NCBI RefSeq assembly: GCF_020886055.1
Contig: NZ_AP025184.1
Span: 2,170,001-2,234,000, forward strand
DNA length: 64,000 nucleotides
Direction of reading: 5' to 3'
Source: Flavobacterium ammoniigenes
Lineage (GTDB): Bacteria; Bacteroidota; Bacteroidia; Flavobacteriales; Flavobacteriaceae
Shown in pieces: positions 35,300-45,464 of the stretch. Every line of letters begins with the position of its first letter. Position 1 is the first letter of the stretch. The notes below the pieces were generated by a model that was not told the DNA's origin, ran no database searches, and saw only the letters and a program-made list of their open reading frames with translations. A program made the position numbers and the translations under genes.

Positions 35300-36083
35300 A
35301 TGCAATAATTTTGATAAAAGAAAGCACCTCTGAATTAAATAAAAGAGGCTGCTCTACATTTACAACATGTCCTGAATTTTGAATAACACAGAGTTTGGAA
35401 CTACGGTAATGACTTTCCACTACTTTACGGACAGCAGGTAAGAACATATAATCTTCCTCTCCCATCACATACAAAGTTGGAATATTCAATTCCACCTGAC
35501 GAAACCATCGCAAAACTGGATTGATTTCAGCAGTCAATTTGAACCATTTAATAAATTCTTTTTGGTATAATTTCTTGGCTTCGTTGATGAATAAAATACG
35601 TGATTGCTTGTGATTTTTATTAGGCATAATCACAAAGGCAAAAAAGCGATACAAAAGCAAATAAGGTAAGATATATTTAAATGTATTTCCAAGGAACATT
35701 AAAATCTGGGAACGGAAATTCATTTTTAAAATGGCACCACCCATAATCATACTTTGTACCCGATCAGGATACATTTCGGCCAACTGGCGAATTAAAATCG
35801 TCCCTAAAGAAATGCCCACAAAATGTGATTTCTGAATTTGCAAATAATCTAAGACTTCCAAAATATCATTGGCTAAAGCCGAAAAAGTATATTTTTGTTT
35901 GAATGCTTTCTTTATGTTCGTTTTGGATTCACCATGACCACGCAAATCTAACAACAGCACATTATACTCTTTTTGAAAATCACGAATTTGCTTGAACCAT
36001 ATAGACGAACTTCCTCCAGCTCCATGGACAAAAGTCACCCATTGGTCGCTGTTATTGTTCTCGTATACGGTGTAGTTGATCAA
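35298..36083 (-). CDS. Alpha/beta fold hydrolase
   Basis: A 261-residue alpha/beta hydrolase of unknown substrate. The oxyanion-hole strand TFVHGAGGSSSIWF is at about 17-30, and VLLLDLRGHGES follows at about 42-53. The nucleophile elbow is VGISLGT (G-x-S-x-G, Ser about 92), a putative acid Asp lies in MGEEDYMF (about 211), and the catalytic His is in NSGHVVN (about 240). The cap is moderately hydrophobic. The frame starts with TTG at 36083; no ATG is available upstream in frame and the N-terminal spacing to HGAGG fits homologues, so a TTG start is likely. It lies 37 bases after the pyrF stop. Confidence 0.85.
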   Translation of the reverse strand: MINYTVYENNNSDQWVTFVHGAGGSSSIWFKQIRDFQKEYNVLLLDLRGHGESKTNIKKAFKQKYTFSALANDILEVLDYLQIQKSHFVGISLGTILIRQLAEMYPDRVQSMIMGGAILKMNFRSQILMFLGNTFKYILPYLLLYRFFAFVIMPNKNHKQSRILFINEAKKLYQKEFIKWFKLTAEINPVLRWFRQVELNIPTLYVMGEEDYMFLPAVRKVVESHYRSSKLCVIQNSGHVVNVEQPLLFNSEVLSFIKIIA

Positions 36084-36120
36084 ATTAGTTGTTTTTGTAA
36101 ATATAGCAATTAATAGTTAT

Positions 36121-36933
36121 TTAGCTTAGTATAGCCTGCATTTCTTGTTGCATTAACAAGGCTTCTGCTCTGGCTTTTTCGGCAAAATCAACTCCATTAG
36201 AGGCGTATATAATTGCTCTTGACGAATTAATCAATAAGCCCACATTGGTATTCATGCCGTATTTACAAACTTCAGACAAACTTCCACCCTGAGCACCAAC
36301 TCCAGGAACAAGTAAGAAACTATCTGGTACTATTTTCCGAATTTCGGTAAAATATTCAGCTTTAGTGGCGCCCACAACATACATCAAATTGTGACTGTTT
36401 TTCCATGTTTTAGAGGTTTCTAAAACTTGCTTGTACAATTCCGTTCCATTCACATTCAACGTTTGAAAATCAAATGCTCCTTCATTAGAAGTCAACGCTA
36501 ACATGATCGTATGTTTGTTTTCAAAAGCCAAAAACGGTTCCACTGAATCTTTACCCATATAGGGCGCGACCGTAACCGAATCAAAATTCAAATCCTCAAA
36601 GAATGCTTTGGCATACATCGAAGAGGTGTTGCCAATATCACCTCTTTTGGCATCCGCAATAGTGAAAATGTTAGGATAATTATCGTTGATATAGCGAATT
36701 GTTTTTTCTAACGACAACCAACCTTGTATTCCATAGGCTTCGTAAAAAGCTGTGTTGGGTTTGTACGAAACAGCCAGATCGTGCGTCGCATCAATGATGG
36801 CTTTATTGAATTCAAAAATAGGATCTTCTGTTTCCAATAAATGTTTCGGAATCTTAGTCAAATCCACATCCAATCCTACACATAGGAATGATTTCTTGAG
36901 TTGAATTTGGTCAATTAATTGTTGTGTTGTCAT
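36121..36933 (-). CDS. pyrF: Orotidine 5'-phosphate decarboxylase (type 2)
   Basis: The enzyme removes CO2 from OMP to give UMP, the last step of de novo UMP synthesis. At 270 residues it is of the longer bacterial/mycobacterial-type OMPDC subfamily. The motifs are CVGLDVDL (about 17-24), [12 protein letters not shown] (about 57-68), the catalytic [17 protein letters not shown] (about 92-108) with the Asp-x-Lys-x-x-Asp pattern, and the phosphate site PGVGAQGG (about 207). It starts 15 bases after the prfA terminator hairpin and may share a transcript with the hydrolase downstream. Confidence 0.95.
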   Translation of the reverse strand: MTTQQLIDQIQLKKSFLCVGLDVDLTKIPKHLLETEDPIFEFNKAIIDATHDLAVSYKPNTAFYEAYGIQGWLSLEKTIRYINDNYPNIFTIADAKRGDIGNTSSMYAKAFFEDLNFDSVTVAPYMGKDSVEPFLAFENKHTIMLALTSNEGAFDFQTLNVNGTELYKQVLETSKTWKNSHNLMYVVGATKAEYFTEIRKIVPDSFLLVPGVGAQGGSLSEVCKYGMNTNVGLLINSSRAIIYASNGVDFAEKARAEALLMQQEMQAILS

Positions 36934-36948
36934 AGTAACATTATTTTA

Positions 36949-36989
36949 AAAAAAAATGCCGCACGCTAAAATTCTAGGAGGGCATTTTT
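36949..36989 (-). terminator. Intrinsic terminator between prfA and pyrF
   Basis: On the minus strand AAAAATGCC pairs with GGCATTTTT around a 20-base loop and is followed by a T-run. It may partly attenuate read-through into pyrF. Confidence 0.7.
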
Positions 36990-37016
36990 ATTTTTATAGT
37001 TTCATTTGCGCTTGAA

Positions 37017-38093
37017 TTAAAAAACTTCGCTAGCTTCTTTTAGCTTCTCGGTATTGTTAACCAATTGTAATTCGTCAACAATTTTCTGAATATCCCCATT
37101 CATGATGTTACCCAAATCGTATAAAGTCAACCCAATTCGGTGATCGGTTACACGACCTTGTGCATAATTATACGTACGAATTTTAGCAGAACGGTCACCC
37201 GAACTCACTTGAGAAGTACGTTTAGACGCATCTTCTTCTTGTTTCTTAGCCAATTCCATTTCGTACAAACGAGAACGCAAAACCGTTAATGCCTTGTCTT
37301 TGTTTTTATGTTGCGATTTTTGATCTTGACATTGCGCCACCAATCCAGTTGGAATGTGCGTCAAACGAACAGCCGACTTAGTCGTATTCACCGACTGGCC
37401 TCCTGGTCCTGACGAACAAAAGAAATCCACACGCACATCATTCATATCAATTTGCACATCAAATTCTTCTGCTTCTGGTAATACCATCACAGTAGCTGCA
37501 GAAGTATGAACACGCCCTTGTGTTTCTGTTTGAGGTACACGTTGTACACGGTGTACACCTGCTTCAAATTTTAATGTACCATAGACATCTTCACCAGTTA
37601 CTTCAAAAATTACCTCTTTAAATCCTCCCGAAGTTCCTTCGTTCATATCAACAACCGAGGTTCTCCAACCTCTTCCTTCACAGTATTTAGTGTACATTCG
37701 GAACAAATCTCCTGCAAAAATACTCGCTTCATCACCACCCGTTCCGGCACGTACTTCCACCATCACATTCTTAGCATCTTCAGGATCTTTCGGAATCAAC
37801 ATGAATTTGATTTCTTCTTCCAGTTCTGGCAAACGCTGTTTGGCTTCGTCCAATTGCATTTTGGCCATTTCGACCATTTCAGCATCCGAACCATCAGCAA
37901 TAATTTCATTAGCCTCGTCAATATTAGCCATCAACAAAACATACTCGTCTCGTTTCTCAGCCAAAGCTTTCAAGCCTTTATATTCTTGATTCAATTGCAC
38001 ATACCGTTTCTGATCTGAAATTACATCGGGTTGAATAATCAAATCCGAAATCTCATCGAAACGTTGTTTTACTATTTGAAGTCTATCTAACAT
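37017..38093 (-). CDS. prfA: Peptide chain release factor 1
   Basis: RF1 ends translation at UAA and UAG codons. The chosen ATG at 38093 gives 358 residues starting [14 protein letters not shown], the usual RF1 start; a longer TTG frame that would extend through the promoter is rejected. Domain 1 is helical (about 1-100). The codon-recognition region carries VPQTE, matching the P-x-T motif of RF1. The GGQ loop [20 protein letters not shown] (about 225-244) triggers peptide release. The C-terminal [11 protein letters not shown] segment is also typical. A -7 element and an intergenic repeat lie upstream. Confidence 0.96.
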   Translation of the reverse strand: MLDRLQIVKQRFDEISDLIIQPDVISDQKRYVQLNQEYKGLKALAEKRDEYVLLMANIDEANEIIADGSDAEMVEMAKMQLDEAKQRLPELEEEIKFMLIPKDPEDAKNVMVEVRAGTGGDEASIFAGDLFRMYTKYCEGRGWRTSVVDMNEGTSGGFKEVIFEVTGEDVYGTLKFEAGVHRVQRVPQTETQGRVHTSAATVMVLPEAEEFDVQIDMNDVRVDFFCSSGPGGQSVNTTKSAVRLTHIPTGLVAQCQDQKSQHKNKDKALTVLRSRLYEMELAKKQEEDASKRTSQVSSGDRSAKIRTYNYAQGRVTDHRIGLTLYDLGNIMNGDIQKIVDELQLVNNTEKLKEASEVF

Positions 38094-38118
38094 TGTATTA
38101 GTTCCTTTATTTGGACGG

Positions 38119-38126
38119 CAAAAATA
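38119..38126 (-). promoter_or_regulatory. -7 element of prfA
   Basis: TATTTTTG followed by C on the minus strand matches TAnnTTTG, 25 bases before the prfA ATG. The upstream side holds an intergenic repeat. Confidence 0.5.
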
Positions 38127-38164
38127 CAAAAAAGATTGCAGAAATAATTTCTGAATTTCAGATT

Positions 38165-38244
38165 TTTTAGGAGCTACTTCCAGCTGTTCGCTCTATCTGT
38201 ATCGGCGAACCCCGCCGCCACAGGATACCACTACCATCTGGGCT
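38165..38244 (-). repeat. Intergenic structured repeat, copy B
   Basis: Read on the minus strand, this 80-base element matches the one at 47515-47594: both begin AGCCC-x-GATGG and end AGCTCCTAAAA, and share TAGAGC-x-AACAGC. The middle forms a hairpin with a 4-base lower stem (CTGT/ACAG), a 2-by-2 internal loop and a 5-base upper stem (CGGCG/CGCCG) around a 5-base loop. The base pairs differ from copy A yet pairing is kept. Confidence 0.75.
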
Positions 38245-38304
38245 AATTCAAATCTTTTTCTTAATATTGTAATCGTTACCACAACCTTTTTTAAATTCAA
38301 CTCA

Positions 38305-38778
38305 ATGCGTCTATTATTTCTTTTTTTAACCATCAGTTCGTTCCTGTTTTCATGTACTAATAGCCATAAAAATGAAAAAATAAAAACATCCGAATGGTTG
38401 GTAGGAGCATGGAAAAACCAATCCAAAGAAGGAATTGTAACCGAAACTTGGTCCAAACTAAATGACAGTACTTTAGCAGCAAGTTCTTTTTTCATCAAAG
38501 AAAAAGACACCTTACATTTTGAAAATATCGCTTTAACAGAAAAAGACGGTGAATTGGTCTATGAAACTACCATCCAAGGGCAGAATAATGACAAACCAAT
38601 TTTATTCCCATTGATTTTAGAAACAGAAAACGAATTGGTTTTTGAGAACCTTCATAACGATTACCCTCAAAAAATCAGCTACCAAAGCAAATCAAAATCG
38701 GCAATTACCATTTCCATTTCAGGAAAACAATCCAAAAAAATAATTTCGGAACAATTCAAAATGACCAAAATAAAATAA
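38305..38778 (+). CDS. DUF6265 family lipoprotein
   Basis: A 157-residue protein with a lipoprotein signal peptide (MRLLFLFLTISSFLFSC, lipid-attached Cys17). The mature part has SEWLVGAWKNQSKEGIVTETW, the opening of the DUF6265 (lipocalin-like) domain. Repeated beta-strands follow, such as ENIALTEKDGELVYETTIQ and FENLHNDYPQKISYQ. This pattern resembles a calycin/beta-barrel lipocalin fold, which would bind a small hydrophobic ligand (inference). It is likely held on the periplasmic face of a membrane. It is divergent from prfA and ends in its own terminator. Confidence 0.78.
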   Translation: MRLLFLFLTISSFLFSCTNSHKNEKIKTSEWLVGAWKNQSKEGIVTETWSKLNDSTLAASSFFIKEKDTLHFENIALTEKDGELVYETTIQGQNNDKPILFPLILETENELVFENLHNDYPQKISYQSKSKSAITISISGKQSKKIISEQFKMTKIK

Positions 38779-38806
38779 ACAACTTCTTTTGAGTTTAAAA
38801 TTCAGC

Positions 38807-38837
38807 AACCTTACTTTATTTAAGTAAGGTTTTTTTT
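38807..38837 (+). terminator. Intrinsic terminator after the DUF6265 gene
   Basis: AACCTTACTT pairs with AAGTAAGGTT around a 5-base loop and is followed by T residues. Confidence 0.85.
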
Positions 38838-38890
38838 GTTTTTAATGAATTGATTTTCAGTTGCCCAAAAATGAACATTCAATATTATTA

Positions 38891-38901
38891 AGATTTAATC
38901 T
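38891..38901. promoter_or_regulatory. Palindrome upstream of the siderophore receptor promoter
   Basis: AGATT-T-AATCT is a perfect 11-base palindrome placed 8 bases before the -33 element. This is a plausible site for a regulator, but AT-rich chance similarity cannot be excluded. Confidence 0.3.
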
Positions 38902-38909
38902 AAATAAAC

Positions 38910-38940
38910 TTTGATAATTCAATTGTTGCTTTTATATTTG
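38910..38940 (+). promoter_or_regulatory. Promoter of the TonB-dependent siderophore receptor gene
   Basis: TTTG at 38910-38913, a 19-base spacer and TATATTTG at 38933-38940 give the full Bacteroidota sigma-A consensus. Confidence 0.7.
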
Positions 38941-38974
38941 CATCGTTATTTTAATTTATTCCAAATAAACAACA

Positions 38975-41377
38975 ATGAAAAAGCAATTCTATATCTTAAT
39001 TACGGTCTTACTATCTTGTTTTACAGCTTATGCACAAGAAACTGGCTCGATTGAGGGAAAGATACTTTCTATAGATGGGTATCCACTTTCGGGCATTTCA
39101 ATTAAAATTGGAAAGAAAGTCTCTATTGCAAAAACAGACACAAAAGGCAATTTCCAGTTTGAAAATTTCCCTATTGGATTACACACCATTACCATTGAGG
39201 GGGAAGGTTTAAAAAAACAAACAAAAGAAATTAAAGTAATAGCAAATGAAGCCACAAAAGTAACTTTCACTTTAGAAGAGCAAATGGAAACTCTGAAAGA
39301 AATTGTAATCGTAATCAAAGAAAGCCCAAACAAACGAAAAGTAAGTGCCGTTCGTTCTGGTTTAAAGCCCATTGATATTCCGCAAAGTATGCAAACGATA
39401 GAAAACGAAGTTATTGCACAACAACAAGCTATTCGTTTGAGCGAGGTAATTAAAAATGCTAATGGTGTTTATGTAGGTTCAGCAAGAGGTGGCGCACAAG
39501 AATCGTTTTGGTCAAGAGGCTATGACATGTCGGCCAATAATATGTTCAAAAATGGTTTTCGTTACAATTCGGGTTCCATTCCCGAAGTTTCTTCTTTGGA
39601 AAAAGTAGAATTTTTAAAAGGAGGTTCCGCTTTACTATATGGAAATGTAGCTCCAGGAGGTATTTTAAATTTGGTAACCAAAACCCCTTCTTTCAAAAAA
39701 GGGGGCGAAATTGCTATGCAAATGGGAAGTAATGCTTTTTACAAACCATCCATCGATTTTTATGGACCCTTACATAAATCCATTGCTTATCGATTTAACG
39801 GTTCTTATGAAAATTCAGACAGCTTTAGAGAGGTGGTCAAAAGAGAACGCTATTACATCAACCCATCGTTCTTATTGAATATTAGTTCTAAAACGCAAAT
39901 TACGCTTCAAGGTGATTTTATGAATGATCATTGGACACCTGATTTTGGTACTATACTTATTGGGAAACAAATTTATGATTTAGGAAGAAACAATTATTAT
40001 GGCGCTTTATGGTCTGATGGAAACACCAAAACGGCAAGTACTTCTGCCTTATTGAATCATTCGTTTAACAAAAATTGGAAATTAAATTTCAATTCGTCCT
40101 ACCAAAATTACGACCGTGAATGGAAAGGAACGGAGCGCATTCAAATAACCAATCCCAACGGAACATGGAGTCGTCCATTAGGTCAATACAAAAACTTAGA
40201 GGCTATTTTGGGCGAACAAATTAGCTTACAAGGCTGTTTTACAACCGGAAAAATTAAACACCAAACCTTTTCAGGTATTGATTATGAAAATTCGATAGCA
40301 ACAGCACATACCTTTGTATTTTCGCCAATTACCTTTGATACTATCAATGTATTTTCTTTTGACCCTAACAATCAAACAACAACCGAACCCATAGCAGTCA
40401 ATACTCAAAAAGTAGTCACCACTACCAACCGATTTGGAATCTATGCTCAAGACTTAATTTCGTTTACCGAAAAATTTAAAATGTTGGCTGGAATCCGTTG
40501 GTCTTGGCAAGAAGCCCAAGCCGAAACATTCAAATTAACTGCAAACCCGATTACTATAACAAAAGGGATTCAATTACAAGACAAAGCGTTTTCACCTAAA
40601 ATCGGTTTCATCTATCAACCTGATAAAAACACCTCTATTTTTGCCAGTTATTCCAATTCGTTTACTCCAAATACTGGAACTACTGCTGACTTAAAACCGA
40701 TTGAAGCTTCCATTATTGATCAATATGAAGTAGGTGTGAAAAAAGATTTTTGGAATGGCATTTTGAGTACTAATGTAACGGTGTATCAAATTACCAACAG
40801 CAATTTAGCACAAACTGCCGAGTTCAAAGCCGATGGCATTACTTTAAATACCGACACTACTATCAAAGTATTGAATGGTGAAACCAAAAGCAAAGGAATT
40901 GAAATTGATATCAATGCAAAACCAATCGAAGGATTAAATATTATTGCAGGTTATAGTTATAATGACAGTCGTTACACCAAAACAAACAAGGTAAATGGTG
41001 GTCTAATTGAAGGAGACCGATTGGTTAGAACTCCAGCTAAAACTGCTAATTTAAGTTTTTTTTACAACATTCCGGCTGGAAAACTAAAAGGATTATCTAT
41101 AGGGGCAATAGGAAACTATATTGGAGAGCGTTTTGGAGGATGGAACGATCAATATGTAGTAAATACCAGTGGTGTAATTACCATTAATGATAGAGATTTT
41201 CCGATTCAAGGATATACAACTGTAGATGTTTCAGCGGGTTATTCGTATAAAAAATGGAGCATTTTATGTAAACTTTCTAATATCACCAACGAATTGAATT
41301 ATACGGTTCACGAAAATTACAGTATCAATCCGATTGCTCCGCGCCAACTAATGACTAGTTTAAAATATAAATTTTAA
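38975..41377 (+). CDS. TonB-dependent siderophore receptor
   Basis: An 800-residue outer-membrane receptor. It has a signal peptide (about 1-20, ending AYAQE), then a CarboxypepD_reg-like beta-sandwich (about 25-95, GSIEGKILSIDGYPLSGI). The plug domain follows (about 120-235, with QSMQTIENEVIAQQ and FLKGGSALLYGNVAPGGILNLVTK), then a 22-strand barrel ending in the aromatic LKYKF terminus that targets BamA. The long plug with GG-x-ILNLVTK resembles ferrisiderophore receptors such as FhuE/FpvA. It probably imports an iron-siderophore complex using TonB energy. The adjacent PepSY protein supports an iron role. The sigma-A promoter is strong; no Fur box could be identified. Confidence 0.9.
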   Translation: MKKQFYILITVLLSCFTAYAQETGSIEGKILSIDGYPLSGISIKIGKKVSIAKTDTKGNFQFENFPIGLHTITIEGEGLKKQTKEIKVIANEATKVTFTLEEQMETLKEIVIVIKESPNKRKVSAVRSGLKPIDIPQSMQTIENEVIAQQQAIRLSEVIKNANGVYVGSARGGAQESFWSRGYDMSANNMFKNGFRYNSGSIPEVSSLEKVEFLKGGSALLYGNVAPGGILNLVTKTPSFKKGGEIAMQMGSNAFYKPSIDFYGPLHKSIAYRFNGSYENSDSFREVVKRERYYINPSFLLNISSKTQITLQGDFMNDHWTPDFGTILIGKQIYDLGRNNYYGALWSDGNTKTASTSALLNHSFNKNWKLNFNSSYQNYDREWKGTERIQITNPNGTWSRPLGQYKNLEAILGEQISLQGCFTTGKIKHQTFSGIDYENSIATAHTFVFSPITFDTINVFSFDPNNQTTTEPIAVNTQKVVTTTNRFGIYAQDLISFTEKFKMLAGIRWSWQEAQAETFKLTANPITITKGIQLQDKAFSPKIGFIYQPDKNTSIFASYSNSFTPNTGTTADLKPIEASIIDQYEVGVKKDFWNGILSTNVTVYQITNSNLAQTAEFKADGITLNTDTTIKVLNGETKSKGIEIDINAKPIEGLNIIAGYSYNDSRYTKTNKVNGGLIEGDRLVRTPAKTANLSFFYNIPAGKLKGLSIGAIGNYIGERFGGWNDQYVVNTSGVITINDRDFPIQGYTTVDVSAGYSYKKWSILCKLSNITNELNYTVHENYSINPIAPRQLMTSLKYKF

Positions 41378-41430
41378 TTAAACCTTTATTAAATAGCTTA
41401 GTCTATAATGCAACCAAAAAAAATAATACT

Positions 41431-41979
41431 ATGAAAAAAATCAATTGGAGAAACTTACACCGAGACTTAGGCTATTTCTATATTGGCTTAATTGTATCTT
41501 TTGCCTTTTCTGGATTATTAATGAATCATCGCGAAATGTGGCATCCTGAAAAATATACTTATGAAACCAAAGCGATTGAAGTGAAACTGCCCGCCGAAAG
41601 CGACATCAATGAAAAATATGCAGAAGATTTGGCCAAGCAATTGGGCATCGAAGGAAAATTGAAACGCCATATGGTCAAAAAAGGTGAATTCAGAATGTCA
41701 TTTGAAAACCAAGATGTAGAAATTGACTTAAAAACCGGTAAAGGAGAAATTATCTCATTCTTCAAAACACCACTAATTAGTCAGACAATGCAGTTGCATA
41801 AAAACACTTCCAATTTTTGGATTTATTATTCCGATATTTTTGCAATAAGTCTAATTACCATTGCTTTAACCGGAACTGTTATGATCAAAGCAGGTAAATT
41901 CAGTTGGAAACAACGCGGTTGGAAATTAGCTGTTGCCGGAATTATTTTCCCTTTGTTATTCTTATTTTTATTAGGTTAG
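41431..41979 (+). CDS. PepSY-associated transmembrane protein
   Basis: A 182-residue membrane protein. The start INWRNLHRDLGYFYIGLIVSF places a His-containing helix (about 8-30), followed by a periplasmic PepSY-like domain (about 40-110) and two further hydrophobic segments (about 129-148 and 160-180). PepSY_TM proteins near TonB-dependent siderophore receptors often act as ferric-siderophore reductases or accessories that release iron. The family usually has 3-4 helices and conserved His residues that may hold haem. It begins 53 bases after the receptor stop, so is probably in one operon. A strong terminator follows. Confidence 0.83.
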   Translation: MKKINWRNLHRDLGYFYIGLIVSFAFSGLLMNHREMWHPEKYTYETKAIEVKLPAESDINEKYAEDLAKQLGIEGKLKRHMVKKGEFRMSFENQDVEIDLKTGKGEIISFFKTPLISQTMQLHKNTSNFWIYYSDIFAISLITIALTGTVMIKAGKFSWKQRGWKLAVAGIIFPLLFLFLLG

Positions 41980-41994
41980 TTTTAAATATATTTC

Positions 41995-42034
41995 AAAAAA
42001 AAAATCCCGTTCTAAATTAGAACGGGATTTTTTT
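41995..42034. terminator. Bidirectional intrinsic terminator
   Basis: An AT-flanked stem with the core AAAATCCCGTTCT and its complement around AAATT ends in T-runs, between the PepSY gene and the convergent valS. Confidence 0.9.
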
Positions 42035-42048
42035 ATTTAAAGGATGTA

Positions 42049-44682
42049 TTATTTCAATCCTGCCAAACTTTGTTCAATGGTTGCAATTTTTGCCAAAGCA
42101 TCGGCTTCTTTCTTGCGTTCCATTTCGATTACTTTTTCTGGCGCACCGGAAACAAATTTTTCATTCGATAATTTTCCTTGTACAGATTTCAAGAAACCTT
42201 TGGTGTAATTCAACTCTTCAGTCAACTTAGCAATTTCTTCTTCTACATTAATATTTCCAGTAATTGGAATAAAATATTCATTGGATTTCACTCGAAAAGA
42301 CAACGCACCCTCTACTTTATCGGACACATAATCCAAAGCTGAAATATTTCCTAATTTACTAACCACTGCATCAAAATAGGTCGAAGATTTATCATTGTTC
42401 ACTATTTTCAATTCGATTGAATCTTTGAACGGTATGTTCTTGTCTTTACGAATCGTTCTAATACCGGATATCACTTCAATCGTATTATCAAAATCAGCAA
42501 TCAAACTCGCGTGGAATGATTTCATTGTTGGCCAAGTCGAAACAATCAACGCTTCTTCTTTCGTTCTTTCATCCAATAATTGCCAAATCTCTTCGGTCAA
42601 GAAAGGCATGAAAGGGTGCAATAATTTTAAATTATTTTCCAACATTTCGATGGCTTTCGCCAAAGTAACACTATCAATTGGTTGTTGGTATCCTGGTTTG
42701 ATCATTTCCAAAAACCAAGAACAGAAATCATCCCAAACCAATTTATAAATACCCATTAAAGCATCTGAAATTCTATATTTTTCAAAATTATCTTCAATAT
42801 CCAATAGGGTTTGTTGCAACTTGGCTTCGTACCATTCGATTGCCACTTTAGACGATTCAGGTTGCGGAATAGCATCGGATACTTCCCAACCTTTAATCAG
42901 TTTGAAGGCGTTCCAAATTTTATTGGTAAATGCTTTTCCTTGATTGCACAATTCTTCGTCAAACATAATGTCGTTCCCAGCAGAAGCACTCAACAACAAG
43001 CCTACACGAACTCCATCGGCACCAAATTTATCTATCAAATCTAAAGGATCAGGAGAATTTCCTAAAGATTTAGACATTTTACGTCGTTGTTTATCGCGAA
43101 CCAAACCGGTCAAATAAACATTTGTAAATGGTTTTTTACCCGTGTATTCATATCCTGCTATTATCATTCGAGCCACCCAGAAAAACAAAATATCTGGACC
43201 TGTAACCAAATCATTGGTTGGATAATAGTAGTTAAAATCTTCGTTTTTAGGATCCATTATTCCTCCAAAAACTGCCATTGGCCACAACCAAGAAGAAAAC
43301 CATGTATCTAAGGCATCAACATCTTGGGTTAAATTGGCTATTGTTAATTGTTGGTTATTAGTTTTTTGTTTTGCTAGAACCAAAGCCTCTTCAATAGTTT
43401 CGGCCACTACAAAATCTTCTTTTCCGTCGCCATAATAGTATGCCGGAATTTGTTGTCCCCACCATAATTGACGTGAAATATTCCAATCGCGAATGTTGTT
43501 TAACCAATGCGCATAAGTATTGTCAAAACGTTTTGGATGCAATTTAATTTCTCCGTCTTCTAATACGGCTTTGATCGCTGGTTTTACCAAATCCTCCATT
43601 TTTAAGAACCATTGGTCTGACAAACGAGGTTCAATAACGGCTTTAGTACGTTCTGAAGTTCCCACTTTATTCAAGTGGGTTTCCGTTTTAGCCAAGGCGC
43701 CAACTGTTTCCAATTCTTTAGCAATTGCCTCACGAACTACAAAACGATCTTGCCCTTGATAATGCAAACCAAAGCTATTTAAAGTAGCATCTTCATTAAA
43801 AATATCAATGATTTCAAGTTGGTGTTTTTCGCCCAAAGTTTTGTCGTTCATGTCGTGAGCAGGCGTCACTTTCAAACAACCTGTACCAAATTCGACATCT
43901 ACATATTCGTCTTCAATTATTGGAATCACTCTACCGCAAATAGGTACAATCGCTTTTTTACCTTTTAAATGAGCAAAACGCTCGTCATTTGGGTTAATAC
44001 AAATGGCTGTATCTCCAAAAATAGTTTCAGGACGTGTGGTAGCTACAGTTAAGAAATCGGTACTGCCTTCAATTTTATAGTTCAAGAAATACAATTTACC
44101 TTGTTGTTCTTCATAAATTACTTCTTCATCAGACAAGGTAGTTTTCGCTTCAGGATCCCAGTTGACCATTCGGTACCCACGATAAATCAACCCTTTGTTG
44201 TACAAATCAACAAACGAACGAATTACAGAGGCTGACATATCTGGATCCATGGTGAATTTCGTACGCTCCCAATCACAAGAAGCACCCAATTTTTTCAATT
44301 GTTCCAAAATTACTCCGCCATATTTGTCGGTCCATTCCCAAGCGTGTGCCAAAAATTCCTCACGAGTCAAATCATTTTTATTGATTCCTTCCGCTTTTAA
44401 CTTAGCCACTACTTTAGCTTCGGTAGCGATAGAAGCATGATCAGTTCCAGGCACCCAACACGCATTCAATCCTTTCAAACGCGCTCTACGAATTAAAACA
44501 TCTTGAATGGTATTGTTCAACATATGTCCCATATGCAACACTCCAGTCACATTGGGTGGTGGAATTACAATCGTATAGGGTGTTCTGTGGTCAGGCTCCG
44601 AATGAAAATAGTTGTTTTTCATCCAGTAGTCATACCATTTTTGTTCAATCGTTTTGGCGTCGAATTGTGCAGGAATTGTCAT
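42049..44682 (-). CDS. valS: Valine-tRNA ligase
   Basis: Class I aminoacyl-tRNA synthetase that charges tRNA-Val, with editing. The 877-residue product has the HIGH-type motif [12 protein letters not shown] (about 43-54), the CP1 editing domain ([12 protein letters not shown]), the KMSKS motif KMSKSLGN, an anticodon-binding helical domain and a C-terminal coiled coil (about 805-877, [20 protein letters not shown]) that holds the tRNA. The start MTIPAQFD is usual for Bacteroidota ValS. It has a long leader of about 118 bases from a TACTTTTG element; this contains two TTGCAA palindromes of unknown meaning. Confidence 0.96.
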   Translation of the reverse strand: MTIPAQFDAKTIEQKWYDYWMKNNYFHSEPDHRTPYTIVIPPPNVTGVLHMGHMLNNTIQDVLIRRARLKGLNACWVPGTDHASIATEAKVVAKLKAEGINKNDLTREEFLAHAWEWTDKYGGVILEQLKKLGASCDWERTKFTMDPDMSASVIRSFVDLYNKGLIYRGYRMVNWDPEAKTTLSDEEVIYEEQQGKLYFLNYKIEGSTDFLTVATTRPETIFGDTAICINPNDERFAHLKGKKAIVPICGRVIPIIEDEYVDVEFGTGCLKVTPAHDMNDKTLGEKHQLEIIDIFNEDATLNSFGLHYQGQDRFVVREAIAKELETVGALAKTETHLNKVGTSERTKAVIEPRLSDQWFLKMEDLVKPAIKAVLEDGEIKLHPKRFDNTYAHWLNNIRDWNISRQLWWGQQIPAYYYGDGKEDFVVAETIEEALVLAKQKTNNQQLTIANLTQDVDALDTWFSSWLWPMAVFGGIMDPKNEDFNYYYPTNDLVTGPDILFFWVARMIIAGYEYTGKKPFTNVYLTGLVRDKQRRKMSKSLGNSPDPLDLIDKFGADGVRVGLLLSASAGNDIMFDEELCNQGKAFTNKIWNAFKLIKGWEVSDAIPQPESSKVAIEWYEAKLQQTLLDIEDNFEKYRISDALMGIYKLVWDDFCSWFLEMIKPGYQQPIDSVTLAKAIEMLENNLKLLHPFMPFLTEEIWQLLDERTKEEALIVSTWPTMKSFHASLIADFDNTIEVISGIRTIRKDKNIPFKDSIELKIVNNDKSSTYFDAVVSKLGNISALDYVSDKVEGALSFRVKSNEYFIPITGNINVEEEIAKLTEELNYTKGFLKSVQGKLSNEKFVSGAPEKVIEMERKKEADALAKIATIEQSLAGLK

Positions 44683-44799
44683 TGTATAGTAAATTCGTTT
44701 AATCGTTTAGTCGCACTTGTTTCTAAATTTAATATATAAATAAAAATTCAGGAAATATGCATTGCAATTCAGCTTACTTATTGCAAGCCAAATAAGCAA

Positions 44800-44807
44800 C
44801 AAAAGTA
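44800..44807 (-). promoter_or_regulatory. -7 element of valS
   Basis: TACTTTTG on the minus strand matches TAnnTTTG. It lies about 118 bases before the valS ATG, so the leader is long. Confidence 0.4.
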
Positions 44808-44897
44808 AATAATTAAGTACACTATAAAAAGCGAAATAAAAATTTGTAGGGTAAATAAAAGAAACTAACTTTACTTGACATTTAAATCATTTTCAAA

Positions 44898-45281
44898 ATG
44901 CAAAAAATAATCGCCTTTATTATATTCACTTTGTGTAGCAACATCAGTTTTTCGCAAGCTGCCAAAATAGAATTTTCTGCCAAAGAAAACACCATCGATT
45001 ACGGAAGAGTAACTAAAGGGTCTGATTCTGGAATCCGTGTATTTGAATTTACCAATACAGGGAACGCTCCTTTAGTAATTACCAATGTACTTTCTACCTG
45101 CGGTTGTACCGTTCCAACTAAACCAGAAGCGCCAATCATGCCTGGAAAAAAAGGAAAAATTGAAGTAAAATACAATATGGCCACAGGCCCTATTCGCAAA
45201 ACCATAACAGTAGAATCCAATGCCGCCAATTATGAAGGTGGTAGGATTGCGCTGAAAATAAAAGGAGAAGTAATAGAATAA
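44898..45281 (+). CDS. DUF1573 domain-containing periplasmic protein
   Basis: A 127-residue protein with a signal peptide (MQKIIAFIIFTLCSNISFSQ), then a single DUF1573 domain of immunoglobulin-like type. ENTIDYGRVTKGSDSGIRVFEFTNTGNAPL and the hallmark STCGCTVPTKPEAPIMPGKKG are visible, followed by a KTITVESNA strand. The CxC within SxCGCT is diagnostic. The domain is common in Bacteroidota and is likely a periplasmic or cell-surface beta sandwich, with no known reaction. A bidirectional-looking terminator follows. It is monocistronic, divergent from valS. Confidence 0.87.
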   Translation: MQKIIAFIIFTLCSNISFSQAAKIEFSAKENTIDYGRVTKGSDSGIRVFEFTNTGNAPLVITNVLSTCGCTVPTKPEAPIMPGKKGKIEVKYNMATGPIRKTITVESNAANYEGGRIALKIKGEVIE

Positions 45282-45304
45282 AAGATTCTTTATCAATAAT
45301 TTAG

Positions 45305-45336
45305 AAAACGCCTTTTGACTTCAAAAGGCGTTTTTT
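45305..45336 (+). terminator. Intrinsic terminator after the DUF1573 gene
   Basis: AAAACGCCTTTT pairs with AAAAGGCGTTTT around a 6-base GACTTC segment and is followed by T residues. Confidence 0.88.
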
Positions 45337-45464
45337 AGTATCCATTTTATGCATTTTATATCTTAAAAATATAACATTTTCGGGTGTTTTTATGAGCAAT
45401 TACTGCGAATAATTCCCGAAACTTAGAAAAAAAAAGTGCAAATTTGCAATTCAAGAGTAAACAC

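Noticed and set aside
44683..44897. T-box or other tRNA-sensing leader of valS
   Set aside because: No T-box sequence or Val specifier stem is visible; T-boxes are not expected in this phylum. Only two TTGCAA palindromes are seen.
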